The notes under the pieces: model-generated | What the model was told of the DNA's origin: nothing | The model's database searches: none | Seen by the model: only the letters and a program-made list of their open reading frames with translations | Assembly (NCBI GenBank): GCA_947455145.1 | Contig: CANGME010000007.1 | Location: 124,001 to 188,000 of the forward strand | DNA from: Comamonadaceae bacterium | Lineage (GTDB): Bacteria > Pseudomonadota > Gammaproteobacteria > Burkholderiales > Burkholderiaceae_C | Direction: 5' to 3' | Length of the DNA: 64,000 nt | Position numbers and translations under genes: made by a program | Part shown: positions 1 to 8,722 of the stretch, one piece after another | How positions within the stretch are numbered: the first letter of the stretch is position 1 | How the letters are laid out: each line of letters starts with the position of its first letter

Positions 1-10
1 GCTTGGCCAT
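1..10 (-). CDS. modC: Possible 5' end of modC (molybdate ABC ATPase)
   Basis: An ATG on the minus strand at position 10 opens a frame reading Met-Ala-Lys before the window edge. It lies 15 bases downstream of the modB stop codon on the same strand, where modC, the ATPase of the molybdate importer, is normally found. Only three codons are visible, so the call rests on gene order alone. Confidence 0.3.
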
Positions 11-25
11 GGTCGCTGACCGTTC

Positions 26-706
26 CTAGCGCTCTTGCAAGCTGCGCGACGCGGCTTGACGTTTATCCGCCGCAAACACCAGCGCCAGCGCCACGACAGA
101 CAAACCCACCAGCGCCAAGGCCATGCTGTGGGCGCTGGCCATATCAAAGGCCTGTACCCGGTCGTAAATCGCCACGCTCAGGGTGCGGGTCTCGCCGGGG
201 ATGTTGCCGCCCACCATCAGCACCACGCCGAACTCGCCCAGCGTGTGCGCGACAGTCAGCGCCACGCCCGCCAGCAGGCCGGGCCAGGCCAGCGGCAGCT
301 CAATTTTCCAGAAGGTTTGCGCGGTGCTCAGGCCCGACACCCAAGCGGCCTCGCGCAAGCTGTGAGGCAGGGCGGCAAAAGCACGTTGGATGGGTTGCAC
401 CATGAAGGGCAGGTTGACCAGCACACTGGCCAGCAGCAGGCCTTCAAAGCTAAAGACCAAGCGCAGATTCACATGATCGGCCAGCCAGCCACCGACGGGT
501 GAGCCCTGGCCCAGGCCGATCAACAGATAAAAACCAATCACGGTCGGCGGCAAGAGCAGGGGCAACAACAGCAGGGCCTCCAGCAAAGGCTTCCCTCGCC
601 ACTCGGTCATTGCCAGCCAGCGTGCCAGCGCCAAGCCCAGAGGCAGCAACACCACCGCCGTCAAAGCGGCGAGCCATAGGGAAACACGAGCAGCTTGCCA
701 ATCCAT
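26..706 (-). CDS. modB: Molybdate ABC transporter permease ModB
   Basis: Inner-membrane permease of the molybdate importer, which works with the periplasmic binding protein ModA and the ATPase ModC. The 226-residue protein matches the family length and has five to six hydrophobic segments. The conserved cytoplasmic EAA loop is visible as REAAWVSGLSTAQTFWKIEL near residues 118-137, followed by the typical ALTVAHTLGEFGVVLMVGG stretch. That ending, with GxxPGxTRT after it, separates ModB from the sulfate permease CysT. The probable modC start lies directly downstream. modA is not in the window, because the gene upstream on this strand is an unrelated SemiSWEET. The importer supplies molybdate for molybdopterin cofactor, and moaC at the far end of the window serves the same pathway but is not linked. 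Confidence 0.93.
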   Translation of the reverse strand: MDWQAARVSLWLAALTAVVLLPLGLALARWLAMTEWRGKPLLEALLLLPLLLPPTVIGFYLLIGLGQGSPVGGWLADHVNLRLVFSFEGLLLASVLVNLPFMVQPIQRAFAALPHSLREAAWVSGLSTAQTFWKIELPLAWPGLLAGVALTVAHTLGEFGVVLMVGGNIPGETRTLSVAIYDRVQAFDMASAHSMALALVGLSVVALALVFAADKRQAASRSLQER

Positions 707-753
707 GGGGCGATTATCAACGCGTAATGGTTGAGCTTTGGCAGATCAACAGC

Positions 754-1014
754 TTAGCGATAACGCAGCTTCATCACCAAAATCCCAGCAGAAAGCGTCA
801 GGGTAATAATGTTGGCGATCACGATGGGCCAAGCTTGGAGCATAAGGCCGTAGGTCAGCCAAAGAGCAACGCCAACCGTGAACGTGCTGTACATGCCCAA
901 GGAAACGCCACTGACGTCTCGGGTGGTGAAGGTGTGCCAGGCTTGAGGCACAAAGCTCAGCGTGGTGAGTGCCGCAGCGAAATAGCCGACCAGCTCAGTC
1001 AAAGGAACTGACAT
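754..1014 (-). CDS. SemiSWEET-type (MtN3/saliva, PQ-loop) small transporter
   Basis: Protein of 86 residues with three predicted transmembrane helices, the size of bacterial SemiSWEETs, which dimerise to form a sugar uniporter. The PQ-loop signature is seen as TLSFVPQAWHTFTTRDVSG near residues 18-36, and a second helix carries the conserved aromatic and small residues (LWLTYGL). The substrate cannot be read from the sequence. It begins two bases after the stop of the upstream diguanylate cyclase gene, so the two are probably co-transcribed, although no functional link is evident. Family assignment is firm; sugar transport is inferred from the family. Confidence 0.85.
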   Translation of the reverse strand: MSVPLTELVGYFAAALTTLSFVPQAWHTFTTRDVSGVSLGMYSTFTVGVALWLTYGLMLQAWPIVIANIITLTLSAGILVMKLRYR

Positions 1015-1016
1015 CG

Positions 1017-2192
1017 TCAGAAGGTCTCAGGACGAGTCTGAAGCATATCGGCGCTATAGACGACGACACAGTTACGACCCTGGGATTTGGCGCGATAAAG
1101 GGCGCGGTCAGCGTTGCCGATCAGCTCTTCTTGTGTCGAACCATGCAAGGGGTAATCCGCCATGCCGATGGACAACGTGGCCTGGATTTGCTGTCCCGCA
1201 GCGCTAATAACTGAGTCGGCAAAGGTTTGACGCCACTCCTCGGCCCTCGTTAGCGCAACGGCTTGGGGCATATTGGGCAACAGCAGCAAAAACTCCTCGC
1301 CGCCAAACCGGCACACCACATCCTCAGCACGCGCCTTGTCGTGCAAAAGATGGGCCAGGCCTTTGATAACTTCATCTCCGGCTTGATGACCGTATTTGTC
1401 GTTGATGCTTTTGAAGTGGTCAATGTCGATGAGCATGAGCCACATTGCTTGGCCGTCTCGCTTGGAATGGGCAAGTTCGCGCGGCATGGTGCTGTCCAGG
1501 TAGCGCCGGTTGTACAGACCAGTGAGTGGGTCACGATTGGCCTGTTCTGTGAGTTGGGCTTGAAGTTTTTGGTTGACTTCCAACTGGACCTGTAGATTTG
1601 CATTGGCAAGCGTCAAAGCGTGCTCGCTTTGACGCAATTCGCGCCGGGTATGGCGCAGATGGATGCTGCGCTTATATGCCGCGCTGGAGACGATCAGCAT
1701 ATAGACCAAAAGGCCGGCAATGGACAGTCCAGTGGTTAGTGCGTCAGTGGCCAGCGCAAATTGCAGGTGGAAGACAAAATCCCAGAGCAGCACGCCGCCA
1801 ACAAAGAACAAGGTAACTTGCAAGGCCCCTATCAGGTTGCGATAAAACGCAACGTTCATCAACGTGGCGCTGAAAAAGGCGAAGGTGACCCACAGCGGCA
1901 ACCCTGCTCCGGCACACCATAGACCCAAAACAAAGGCGTCAAGCAACAGATTTTTGAACTCAGCATCCAAGGGATGCGACGCACGCCGTGCGCGCCAAAA
2001 AATAAGGTGCGGATAAACAAAAAACTGGAGCACCATCAGCCCCCACACCAATAGCCCCGCCTGTTTGCCCCACCACTGCGCGGCAAAGATAACAAACGCC
2101 ATCATGAACGATCCCGTGCGAACCCGATAGTTGGCGATAACGAACGGGTTGATGGCTTGGCCGTGATGATTGGAGATCAGGGAACTTAACAT
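1017..2192 (-). CDS. MASE2-GGDEF diguanylate cyclase
   Basis: Membrane-bound enzyme that would make cyclic di-GMP from two GTP. Residues 20-170 are hydrophobic and carry MASE2-like landmarks: YPHL at 60-63 followed by a basic run and NLLLDAF at 81-87, as in AdrA/DgcC-type cyclases. A coiled-coil linker (about 180-218) leads into a GGDEF domain starting at DPLTGLYNRR (221-230). The active-site signature is GGEEF at 297-301, a functional variant. RAED at 288-291 fits the RxxD inhibitory site five residues upstream, so product feedback inhibition is expected. No EAL domain is present. It overlaps no neighbour and is followed by the SemiSWEET gene after two bases. Confidence 0.92.
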   Translation of the reverse strand: MLSSLISNHHGQAINPFVIANYRVRTGSFMMAFVIFAAQWWGKQAGLLVWGLMVLQFFVYPHLIFWRARRASHPLDAEFKNLLLDAFVLGLWCAGAGLPLWVTFAFFSATLMNVAFYRNLIGALQVTLFFVGGVLLWDFVFHLQFALATDALTTGLSIAGLLVYMLIVSSAAYKRSIHLRHTRRELRQSEHALTLANANLQVQLEVNQKLQAQLTEQANRDPLTGLYNRRYLDSTMPRELAHSKRDGQAMWLMLIDIDHFKSINDKYGHQAGDEVIKGLAHLLHDKARAEDVVCRFGGEEFLLLLPNMPQAVALTRAEEWRQTFADSVISAAGQQIQATLSIGMADYPLHGSTQEELIGNADRALYRAKSQGRNCVVVYSADMLQTRPETF

Positions 2193-2238
2193 AAGGGGCT
2201 CATTCTGGCGCGTGCTTGAGCGGAAAACCGTCCTTGGG

Positions 2239-3651
2239 CTAACGTTGATTCATATCCCTGACAGACCATTCTACAAGCGCCTCCAACGCCGGTCGAGCCG
2301 CCTGTGCGTTGGGATGGTTGACGATGGCCACAAGCACATAGCGTTGCCCACTGAGTGCGTGCACATAGCCCGCCAGCGCCACCACATCGCGCAGGCTGCC
2401 GCTTTTAAGGTGAGCGCTGCCAGACGCCTTGCCCTTGATGCGTTTGAGCGTGCCGTCCACACCAACAATGGGCAGGGAGGACATCAGCTCGGGCATCAGC
2501 GGTGAAGCCCAAGCGCTTTGCAGCAGGCGGGACAAGGCCTCAGCACTGATCCGTTCCGTTCGGGACAGGCCCGAGCCGTTGTCCAACACCGGCGGCTGGG
2601 CGATCCCCATGCGATCACGCCACCAGTCTTGAACCAAGGCGCGAGAACCGGCCACGGTGCCCACGCCTTTGGCTTGCAGACTCAAAGTGAGAAAGACTTG
2701 TTGCGCCATCACGTTGTTGCTGAACTTATTGATGTCACGGATGGTCTCGGCCAGAGTCTCCGAGTTAACGCTAAAGGTCGCAGGCAGGCGGTTGGGCACT
2801 TGTCCCTCGCGCATGCGGCCAGCGAGTTGCCCGCCCATCTCGCGCCACACCCCTTCAACCGCACGCGCGCTGAAGCTGGCCGGTTCGGTGTAGGCCAGGG
2901 ACCAGACTTTTTCACCACAACTGGCTGAATACGTGCCCCCAAAGCGGATGCGGTTGGCGTCGCTCATATCCGCTTTGAGTGCGGCGCGGTAGTCATTGCA
3001 GTCACCATTGACCAGAGGCACGCTAGCCTGCATCTGCACCCCGGCCAGCGGCGGCTCAAAGTTGACCCGGGCTACTTGCGCAGCTCGGTCAGGCACAAAG
3101 GTCAAGACGAACGATTTGAAGTTGAGTAAGAGCGCATCAGGCGCGGCGTTGTAGGGTCGTAGCGGCTCGCCGTCAAAGTCGCGGGGATTGGGCGCAACGG
3201 TCTCAAACGCGCTGCGATCCAGCACGATGTCGCCCGCAATGGTTTTGACGCCCAGGCCCTGCACGCGGCGCAGCAGCAGCCACAGGCGTTCCAGCACAAG
3301 CTTGGGGTCACCCTGGCCTTTGATGTAGAGGTTGCCTTGCAGCGTTCCGTCTTTCACCGTGCCGTCCATGTGCACCGTGGTCGCCCAGACAAAGGCCGGG
3401 CCCAAGGTGTCTAGCGCAGCGTAGGTGGTGACCAACTTCATGGTCGAGGCTGGGTTCATGGGCACGTCCGCGCGGTGGCTTAGGCGTGGTGCGGTTTGAC
3501 CATCGGCTGCGACGACCTGCAACGCAACTGCTTCCAGCGGCACTTTGGCACGGGCCAGTGCAGTGCTTACCGCAGGCGGCAGCGCGCTTTGCGCATAAGC
3601 GCTGCTAGCGAGGGCCACAAAGGACAAAAATAAGATGGTGAACGAACGCAT
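2239..3651 (-). CDS. dacB: D-alanyl-D-alanine carboxypeptidase/endopeptidase (PBP4, peptidase S13)
   Basis: Periplasmic low-molecular-weight penicillin-binding protein that trims or opens peptidoglycan cross-links. The 470-residue protein begins with a signal peptide ending near ASSAYA. The three serine beta-lactamase-fold motifs are present: STMK at 69-72 (nucleophile Ser69, Lys72), SNN about residue 307, and KSG in HLKSGSLRD about residue 415. The large insert between the first two motifs (about residues 110-290) is typical of the S13/PBP4 family. The gene is transcribed away from the DMT transporter gene across a 66-base divergent gap. Length and motifs are complete. Confidence 0.95.
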   Translation of the reverse strand: MRSFTILFLSFVALASSAYAQSALPPAVSTALARAKVPLEAVALQVVAADGQTAPRLSHRADVPMNPASTMKLVTTYAALDTLGPAFVWATTVHMDGTVKDGTLQGNLYIKGQGDPKLVLERLWLLLRRVQGLGVKTIAGDIVLDRSAFETVAPNPRDFDGEPLRPYNAAPDALLLNFKSFVLTFVPDRAAQVARVNFEPPLAGVQMQASVPLVNGDCNDYRAALKADMSDANRIRFGGTYSASCGEKVWSLAYTEPASFSARAVEGVWREMGGQLAGRMREGQVPNRLPATFSVNSETLAETIRDINKFSNNVMAQQVFLTLSLQAKGVGTVAGSRALVQDWWRDRMGIAQPPVLDNGSGLSRTERISAEALSRLLQSAWASPLMPELMSSLPIVGVDGTLKRIKGKASGSAHLKSGSLRDVVALAGYVHALSGQRYVLVAIVNHPNAQAARPALEALVEWSVRDMNQR

Positions 3652-3717
3652 GATAGAGCTTGGGTACTTTGTACTAGCAGTCTAAGTCACGCCACGCAGC
3701 CCGCTGATAATCTCACA

Positions 3718-4704
3718 ATGCATTTCACTGAGCGCTGGTCGCCCAAAACGGTAGGCCTCGTCGCCGCCTTCATCACAGTCCTCATCTGGACGAGTTTCAT
3801 CGTCATTGCCCGCGCCTCGGTCAAGGGTGCGCTCACGCCATTTGACATTGGGCTAGCCCGCATCCTCGGCGCCAGTCTGGTGCTGGTTCCTCTGGGGGCA
3901 TGGCTGGTTCGGCGGGATCGTGCGGCCGCCGCGCTTGATTCTTCACTCTCAGGCACGCTTGAGTCCAGCCTCTTTGGCCTGTCGCCACTGCCCCTGCACA
4001 TCACCGCTATCTGCGGCCTTTTTGGCTCTTTCGCCTACGCTGCGCTGGCTTACAGTGGCTTCACCTTCGCCCCGGCCGCACATGCCTCGGTGCTGATGCC
4101 TGGCAGCTTGCCGTTGTGGACCTCACTCTTGGCTGTGCCGCTGCTGGGCCTGCGCATCACGCCGGTGCGCGCGCTGGGTTTGGCCCTGATTGTGGCGGGC
4201 GACTTGCTGGTGGGCGGGGCTAGTCTGCTCAAAGCCTTTGACGGCGGGGATGTATGGAAGGGCGACGTCTTGTTCATGACGGCCTCGTTTTGCTGGGCCA
4301 TCTACAGCGTGCTGACGCGCCTTTACGCGCTGCAACCCGTGCGCGCCACCGTGGCCATTACCGTATTTGCGCTCATGACTTATGTGCCGCTGTACGGAAT
4401 GCTATTGCTCAGTGGTGTTGTTCACAGTCAGTTGCTGGTCGCGCCCTTAGGTGAAGTGCTGTTCCAGATGGGCTTTCAAGGCTTGGGCTCGGTGGTGATC
4501 TCGGGCATCACCTTCAACCTGATGGTGCAACACTATGGCCCAGTGCGCTCCACCATGATCACGGCTTTGGTGCCCGGCCTGTCGGCGCTGGCCGCTGTGT
4601 TTTTTCTGGATGAACCGCTGCAATGGAACTTGATGATTGGGCTGGCGCTGGTGACGGCGGGGATTTTGTTTGGGGTTCGCAAGGTGGGTGTTGCTATTAA
4701 GTAA
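3718..4704 (+). CDS. EamA/DMT-family transporter
   Basis: Inner-membrane protein of 328 residues with ten predicted transmembrane helices arranged as two EamA repeats, the layout of drug/metabolite exporters such as RhtA and YdcZ relatives. The second repeat starts near GDVLFMTASFCWAIYSVLTR and ends with the FLDEPLQWNLMIGLALVTAGI segment typical of EamA. The substrate is unknown. The last codons and stop (ATT AAG TAA) lie inside a short hairpin repeat, so the C-terminus may have been altered by that repeat. It is followed 57 bases later by tsaB. It is one of three DMT proteins in the window. Confidence 0.87.
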   Translation: MHFTERWSPKTVGLVAAFITVLIWTSFIVIARASVKGALTPFDIGLARILGASLVLVPLGAWLVRRDRAAAALDSSLSGTLESSLFGLSPLPLHITAICGLFGSFAYAALAYSGFTFAPAAHASVLMPGSLPLWTSLLAVPLLGLRITPVRALGLALIVAGDLLVGGASLLKAFDGGDVWKGDVLFMTASFCWAIYSVLTRLYALQPVRATVAITVFALMTYVPLYGMLLLSGVVHSQLLVAPLGEVLFQMGFQGLGSVVISGITFNLMVQHYGPVRSTMITALVPGLSALAAVFFLDEPLQWNLMIGLALVTAGILFGVRKVGVAIK

Positions 4705-4709
4705 ATAGC
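4693..4709 (+). repeat. Short palindromic repeat GCTAT-N7-ATAGC at a stop codon
   Basis: The 17-base unit GCTATTAAGTAAATAGC forms a 6-bp stem with a 5-base loop and contains the TAA stop of the preceding transporter gene. Similar 17-mers are found at 46886-46902 and 54408-54424, again at or just after gene ends. They resemble short palindromes scattered through Comamonadaceae genomes. The resemblance is from memory and was not searched. Confidence 0.5.
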
Positions 4710-4761
4710 TGTGTACGTTACTAAAATATTCCTTGCAGCTCTTCTGACCACTTAATCTCGC

Positions 4762-5487
4762 ATGAAACTCCTCGCCTTCGACACCAGCACCGACCGCACC
4801 ACCATCGCCCTCACTTGCCCGATCGACGGCGTGGAGCGTGTGTGGGAGCACAACGGTGTGGGCGGGGCGCAGGCGTCCAGCAGCTTGATCCCCGCAATTG
4901 AAGCGCTAATGGCGCAGGCTGGGCTACGCTATGCCGAGCTGGACGCGATTGCTTTTGGCCAAGGGCCGGGCTCCTTCACCGGCCTGCGCACGGCCTGCGC
5001 TGTGGCGCAGGGGCTGGCCTTTGGCGCGGGCATCCCCGTGCTGCCTGTGGACACGCTGCTGATGCTGGCCGAGCAAGCACGCTTTGAACATTTCAGCGCC
5101 GCCGCCTCAATCCGCGTTTTAACCCTGCTGGACGCGCGCATGGACGAGCTTTACGCTGCGCACTATGCCCATAACAAAGGGCTGTGGACGCAGACCGGTG
5201 AGCACCAACTCCTGAAACCTGAAACTCTGAAGCTGGGCGACAGCCAAGCCCTGGCGGGCAATGTGTTTGCCGCCTACGGCGAGCGCCTGCCTGTGCCCGC
5301 TGATCTGCCCCGCTACGACATGCTGCCTAGCGCCGCCGCCATGTTGCGTTTGGCCCCGGCCCTGCTGTCCGCTGGACAGGCTGTTGACCCGACCCTGGCG
5401 CTGCCGCGCTACATCCGGGATAAAGTGGCCAAAACGACAGTGGAGCGCGCGGCTGAAAAGGCTGCTGCCATTGCTGTGCGGCAATGA
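4762..5487 (+). CDS. tsaB: tRNA threonylcarbamoyladenosine biosynthesis protein TsaB
   Basis: Non-catalytic ASKHA-fold subunit of the TsaBDE complex, which with TsaC makes the t6A37 modification in tRNAs reading ANN codons. The N-terminus MKLLAFDTSTDRTTIAL and the GQGPGSFTGLRTACAVAQGLAFG segment (about residues 66-88) are diagnostic of TsaB. The 241-residue length is normal. The gene is followed after 15 bases by rimI, a common bacterial arrangement. Start chosen at the ATG giving the canonical N-terminus. No irregularities were seen. Confidence 0.96.
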   Translation: MKLLAFDTSTDRTTIALTCPIDGVERVWEHNGVGGAQASSSLIPAIEALMAQAGLRYAELDAIAFGQGPGSFTGLRTACAVAQGLAFGAGIPVLPVDTLLMLAEQARFEHFSAAASIRVLTLLDARMDELYAAHYAHNKGLWTQTGEHQLLKPETLKLGDSQALAGNVFAAYGERLPVPADLPRYDMLPSAAAMLRLAPALLSAGQAVDPTLALPRYIRDKVAKTTVERAAEKAAAIAVRQ

Positions 5488-5502
5488 CGAGGCGTGTAGG
5501 TC

Positions 5503-5982
5503 ATGAGCCCTGTTCCTGCTTCTGCGAAGTCCCCCATCGAAGCCCGCTTTGAGCCCCTGGTGCCCGAGCAGCTGGATGACGTGTTACGGGTTGAGCAGCA
5601 GGTCTATCCCCACCCTTGGAGCAAGCACAATTTCACCGATTCGCTGGCGTCAGGCTACCAAGCGCAAATGCTGCTGGCTGACGACACCTTGATCGGCTAC
5701 TTTGTGGCCATGAAGGGCGTTGAGGAGGTGCACCTGCTCAACATCACCGTCGCGCTGGAATACCGAAGCCAAGGCTGGGCGCAAGTCATGCTCGACGCGC
5801 TGGCCACCTGGTCACGCGGGCAAGGCGCGCAGTGGCTGTGGCTGGAAGTGCGCGCCCACAACGCCCGTGCGATCAGCGTCTATGAAGCCCACGGCTATCG
5901 CCGCGTCGGCTTGCGCAAGGCCTACTACCCCGCCGAACACGGCCAGCGCGAAGACGCCATCGTCATGAGCTTACGGCTGTAA
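5503..5982 (+). CDS. rimI: Ribosomal protein S18 alanine N-acetyltransferase RimI
   Basis: GNAT-fold acetyltransferase that transfers acetyl from acetyl-CoA to the N-terminal alanine of ribosomal protein S18. The acetyl-CoA loop is visible as RSQGWAQVMLDAL (variant of Q/RxxGxG/A) near residue 90, preceded by the beta-4 strand LLNITVALEY. The C-terminal substrate region WLEVRAHNARAISVYEAHGYRRVGLRKAYYP is highly characteristic of RimI. At 159 residues it is of standard size. It lies 15 bases after tsaB and is presumably co-transcribed with it. Confidence 0.94.
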   Translation: MSPVPASAKSPIEARFEPLVPEQLDDVLRVEQQVYPHPWSKHNFTDSLASGYQAQMLLADDTLIGYFVAMKGVEEVHLLNITVALEYRSQGWAQVMLDALATWSRGQGAQWLWLEVRAHNARAISVYEAHGYRRVGLRKAYYPAEHGQREDAIVMSLRL

Positions 5983-6090
5983 TCCGCATTAAAGAGTCAC
6001 ACCAAGGAAAGCAGGCTCACTTGATTTCAAAACTGGGCATTGAAATTAATCATTGAACGCCGCTGAGATTACAAAGCTGCGCCACGACAT

Positions 6091-6630
6091 TTAGAGCTCT
6101 GAAGCATCTTTAACTTCACGTGTTTTGTAAATAATTCTGGTGAAACAATTTTCTGGCGACAAAGAAAAAAGTAACGATACATCCATCAACTCAGGACTGA
6201 ATGAAATGGATTCAATTGATGTTGCACCATCTTGGAATGTGCCGCCCATTAGGCTTTCTCCATATGTCCTTTCAAGTTCGGCCTCAACAAGGTTGAACGT
6301 AACTCTTTTTGCGCACTCCGTTCTCGGCGATGTGCTGACATACTCAATTCGCCGCACTTCCCCCATTTTGAAGAAAAAGGTAGCGGAAAAGGGCTGCGTT
6401 GCAAAGTGAGTGTCCTCCAAGATCCACCGCCCACTTGTCTTCCCCGGGCCGTGGATTGACTTTGCAAGCCGCTTGAGTTCAGGGATGAATGCCACGATCG
6501 TCTGCTCGGTCATGCCGAGCATCGACTCGATCTTGGAACAAGTCGTGTCGCATCGTTGTGCATTTGCCGCACTCAAATAAGTAGCCAGCGATAAAAACAG
6601 GAAAAGAAGGGCGAGATGTCGATAATTCAT
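6091..6630 (-). CDS. Exported hypothetical protein, AT-rich orphan
   Basis: Not recognised. The chosen ATG at 6630 gives about 179 residues beginning with a clean signal peptide (MNYRHLALLFLFLSLATYLSA, cleavage near ANA-QR). An upstream ATG at 6696 would place 22 extra residues before it, which is less likely, and neither start has a convincing ribosome-binding site. The mature part has four or five cysteines (CDTTC at the N-terminus, one in TECAKR, one in ENCFTR), so periplasmic disulfides are plausible. Base composition is visibly poorer in G+C than the flanking rimI and uracil-DNA glycosylase genes, which suggests later acquisition. It has no operon partners, and an orphan plus-strand terminator lies just upstream of its start. 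Confidence 0.6.
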   Translation of the reverse strand: MNYRHLALLFLFLSLATYLSAANAQRCDTTCSKIESMLGMTEQTIVAFIPELKRLAKSIHGPGKTSGRWILEDTHFATQPFSATFFFKMGEVRRIEYVSTSPRTECAKRVTFNLVEAELERTYGESLMGGTFQDGATSIESISFSPELMDVSLLFSLSPENCFTRIIYKTREVKDASEL

Positions 6631-6698
6631 TTGTGCCAATATAATAACAAGCATCAGGTTCGTTTTCGAGCAACGCGTCTGATTGAGACTGTTCATTT

Positions 6699-6722
6699 AG
6701 AGCCCTTCGGGGCTCTTTTTTT
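6699..6722 (+). terminator. Orphan rho-independent terminator (plus strand)
   Basis: AGAGCCC-TTCG-GGGCTCT gives a perfect 7-bp stem with a stable tetraloop, followed by seven T residues on the plus strand. On the minus strand the flank is not T-rich, so it should act only on plus-strand transcripts. The nearest upstream plus-strand gene is rimI, more than 700 bases away, with a minus-strand gene between. It may end an unannotated small RNA or be left from a rearrangement. Confidence 0.8.
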
Positions 6723-6824
6723 CTCAGCATGTTGTGAACATGGGATGCAAAATGAACATCTCTGCTGGGCCTACGAACACTACCGACAATCTTGATTCAA
6801 CGCAAACTCTGTGAAAATGCAAGT

Positions 6825-7673
6825 ATGAGTTTGAACTTGGATCCTCGCCAACGCGCCATGCTAGAGGCCATGGGGGTGACGCTTTGGCAGCCGCAGGCTG
6901 CCGAGGCACCCACTGAAAGAGTTGCGGCAAACAACAAGTCAACTCCAGAAAATGCGGGCACCCATGCCAGCCATCAAAAGCCAGTCGCTCGAAATGAGCA
7001 AAAATTTACAGCGCCACCGCCAAGCCAAGCCTCACCCACGGCCCCCGCACCCAGTCCCGCCATCGACCTGACCCAAGTCGCCACGCTGGACTGGACCACG
7101 CTGCAAACCACCGTGGCCAGTTGCCAAGCCTGCGGTCTGTGCCAAGGCCGCAAGGCCACCGTGTTCGGCACGGGGGATGGTCAAGCCCGCTGGCTGGTGG
7201 TGGGCGATGCCCCAAGTGAGGCCGACGACGCGCAGGGCCAACCCTTTAGCGACGCGCCCAACCAGCTCACCGGGCAACTGCTGGACAACATGCTCAAAGC
7301 GGTCGGGCTTGCCCGCCACGGCACGGGTGAGCAAGCTGTCTTCATCACCCACGCGCTCAAGTGCCGCCCCCCGGCCAACCGCAACCCGCAAGCCGATGAG
7401 ATCGCCCAGTGCGAGCCTTATTTGCGCCGACAGGTCGCGCTGATCCAGCCCCACATCATCCTGGCGCTGGGCCGTGTGGCGGCGCAGTCGCTATTGCAAG
7501 CCACGCTGCCCGAGGTGGCCACCCTGCCCCTGGGAAAACTGCGCGGCCAAGTGCACCAGTACCAGGGCGTGCCGGTGGTGGTGAGCTACCCCCCAGCCTA
7601 CCTGCTGCGTGCGCCGCACGACAAGGCCAAGGCCTGGGCGGATCTGTGTTTGGCGATGGATGTGGTGCGCTAA
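6825..7673 (+). CDS. Family 4 uracil-DNA glycosylase (iron-sulfur type)
   Basis: Base-excision repair enzyme that removes uracil from DNA. The ATG at 6825 (MSLNLDPRQRAMLEAMGVTLW) is preferred to an upstream TTG because it gives the usual N-terminus. Residues 20-80 are a low-complexity, Pro/Ala-rich linker, common in the longer proteobacterial members. The catalytic domain has the four cysteines of the 4Fe-4S cluster: CQACGLC near residue 100, then CRPP and CEPYLRRQ near residues 180-200. The motif GDAPSEADDAQGQPF matches the family 4 GExPGxxED/QG..F site, here with D-A-P-S variation. The C-terminal SYPPAYLLRAPHDKAKAW corresponds to the HPSYLLR motif, with tyrosine in place of histidine. It directly abuts the convergent PhyH gene. 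Confidence 0.9.
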   Translation: MSLNLDPRQRAMLEAMGVTLWQPQAAEAPTERVAANNKSTPENAGTHASHQKPVARNEQKFTAPPPSQASPTAPAPSPAIDLTQVATLDWTTLQTTVASCQACGLCQGRKATVFGTGDGQARWLVVGDAPSEADDAQGQPFSDAPNQLTGQLLDNMLKAVGLARHGTGEQAVFITHALKCRPPANRNPQADEIAQCEPYLRRQVALIQPHIILALGRVAAQSLLQATLPEVATLPLGKLRGQVHQYQGVPVVVSYPPAYLLRAPHDKAKAWADLCLAMDVVR

Positions 7674-7676
7674 CGC

Positions 7677-8546
7677 TCAAGCCACCGAGAGTTCCGCCAA
7701 CGACGTTTGCAGGGCCGTAGCGGGCACACCGTCTTTCCAGGGCAAATCCACCGGGTAATCTTTCAGCAAACAATCATCGGGCAAGCAGGTGATGGGCGTG
7801 AAGTCGCGGTGGGCGATGTACTCGGGGCGCTTGAAGCGGCGAATGTGGTTGCTGACCGCGCACAGGCTGAGGTAAACGCTGACCCGATCAAACGGGGACA
7901 GGTTGCTGCCTGAAGCGTGCACAAGGCAGGAGTGGAACAAAATCATCGAACCCGCCGGGCCTTTGGGGCTGACGATGCCGCCCTCTTTGCCACCGGCGCG
8001 TTGCACCAATTGGCGGATCAAATCATTGTCCACCGTCCACAGTGGGTAGCTGGTGGTGGTCAGGTCATGCTTGGCGTCCACCACGCCTTTTTTGTGGCTG
8101 CCGGGGATGAACATCAAGGGGCCGTTGTGCTCGCTGACGTCGTCCAGAAAAATGGCCACGTTCATCGCGCGCTCGGTCGGCATCAAGTCATCATTCAACC
8201 AAGTGCCGTAGTCTTGGTGCCACTGCCAAACATCACCCTCAAAAGCCATCTTGCCGTTGACTTTGAATTGGTGCATGTACAGCGCCTCGCCCAGCAAGTC
8301 TTCCACCGGCTCGACCATGCGGGGGTGGCGCGCCAGCTTGGCAAAGGGCTCGCTGTACATGTGCGCGGCAAAGTTGGTGCGCACGGCGTCTTTGCCCTTC
8401 TCGCGGACGTTGTAGTCGGCGCGTCGGCTGTAGATCTCTGGCACAGCGTCGCACAGCGTTTGCGTTTCTTCGGATGTGAAAAGTCCGGGGAAAAACAGGT
8501 AGCCGTCTTTGTCAAATTGGGCCAGTTCTTCTGAGCTTAGTTTCAT
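7677..8546 (-). CDS. Phytanoyl-CoA dioxygenase (PhyH) family oxygenase
   Basis: Fe(II)/2-oxoglutarate-dependent dioxygenase of 289 residues. The metal triad is visible: His110 and Asp112 in WHQDYG, distal His210 in SCLVHASGSN, and Arg221 in FDRVSVYLS fits 2-oxoglutarate binding. The layout (FxxxGYLFFPGLF start, NGPLMFIPGSHKKG) is that of PhyH relatives including ectoine hydroxylase, but ectoine-specific motifs are not obvious and no ectoine synthesis genes are near. It diverges from the FAH-family gene across 176 bases and sits at the edge of the sugar-acid island, so it may act on a related ligand. The substrate is unknown. Confidence 0.82.
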   Translation of the reverse strand: MKLSSEELAQFDKDGYLFFPGLFTSEETQTLCDAVPEIYSRRADYNVREKGKDAVRTNFAAHMYSEPFAKLARHPRMVEPVEDLLGEALYMHQFKVNGKMAFEGDVWQWHQDYGTWLNDDLMPTERAMNVAIFLDDVSEHNGPLMFIPGSHKKGVVDAKHDLTTTSYPLWTVDNDLIRQLVQRAGGKEGGIVSPKGPAGSMILFHSCLVHASGSNLSPFDRVSVYLSLCAVSNHIRRFKRPEYIAHRDFTPITCLPDDCLLKDYPVDLPWKDGVPATALQTSLAELSVA

Positions 8547-8722
8547 CGTCGTTCTCCTGGGGCTGCATGGTCAGATTAGATTAGATACTGATTTACATTT
8601 TGCACAAAGCCTTTAGCCAACATGCCACCTATTGCAATGCCATGCGCAATAACAACGCCAGTATCATGGATGCCAATATCCAGGCGCAAGCGCCACCCCT
8701 CTTATTGACACGGTGAGTCGAA

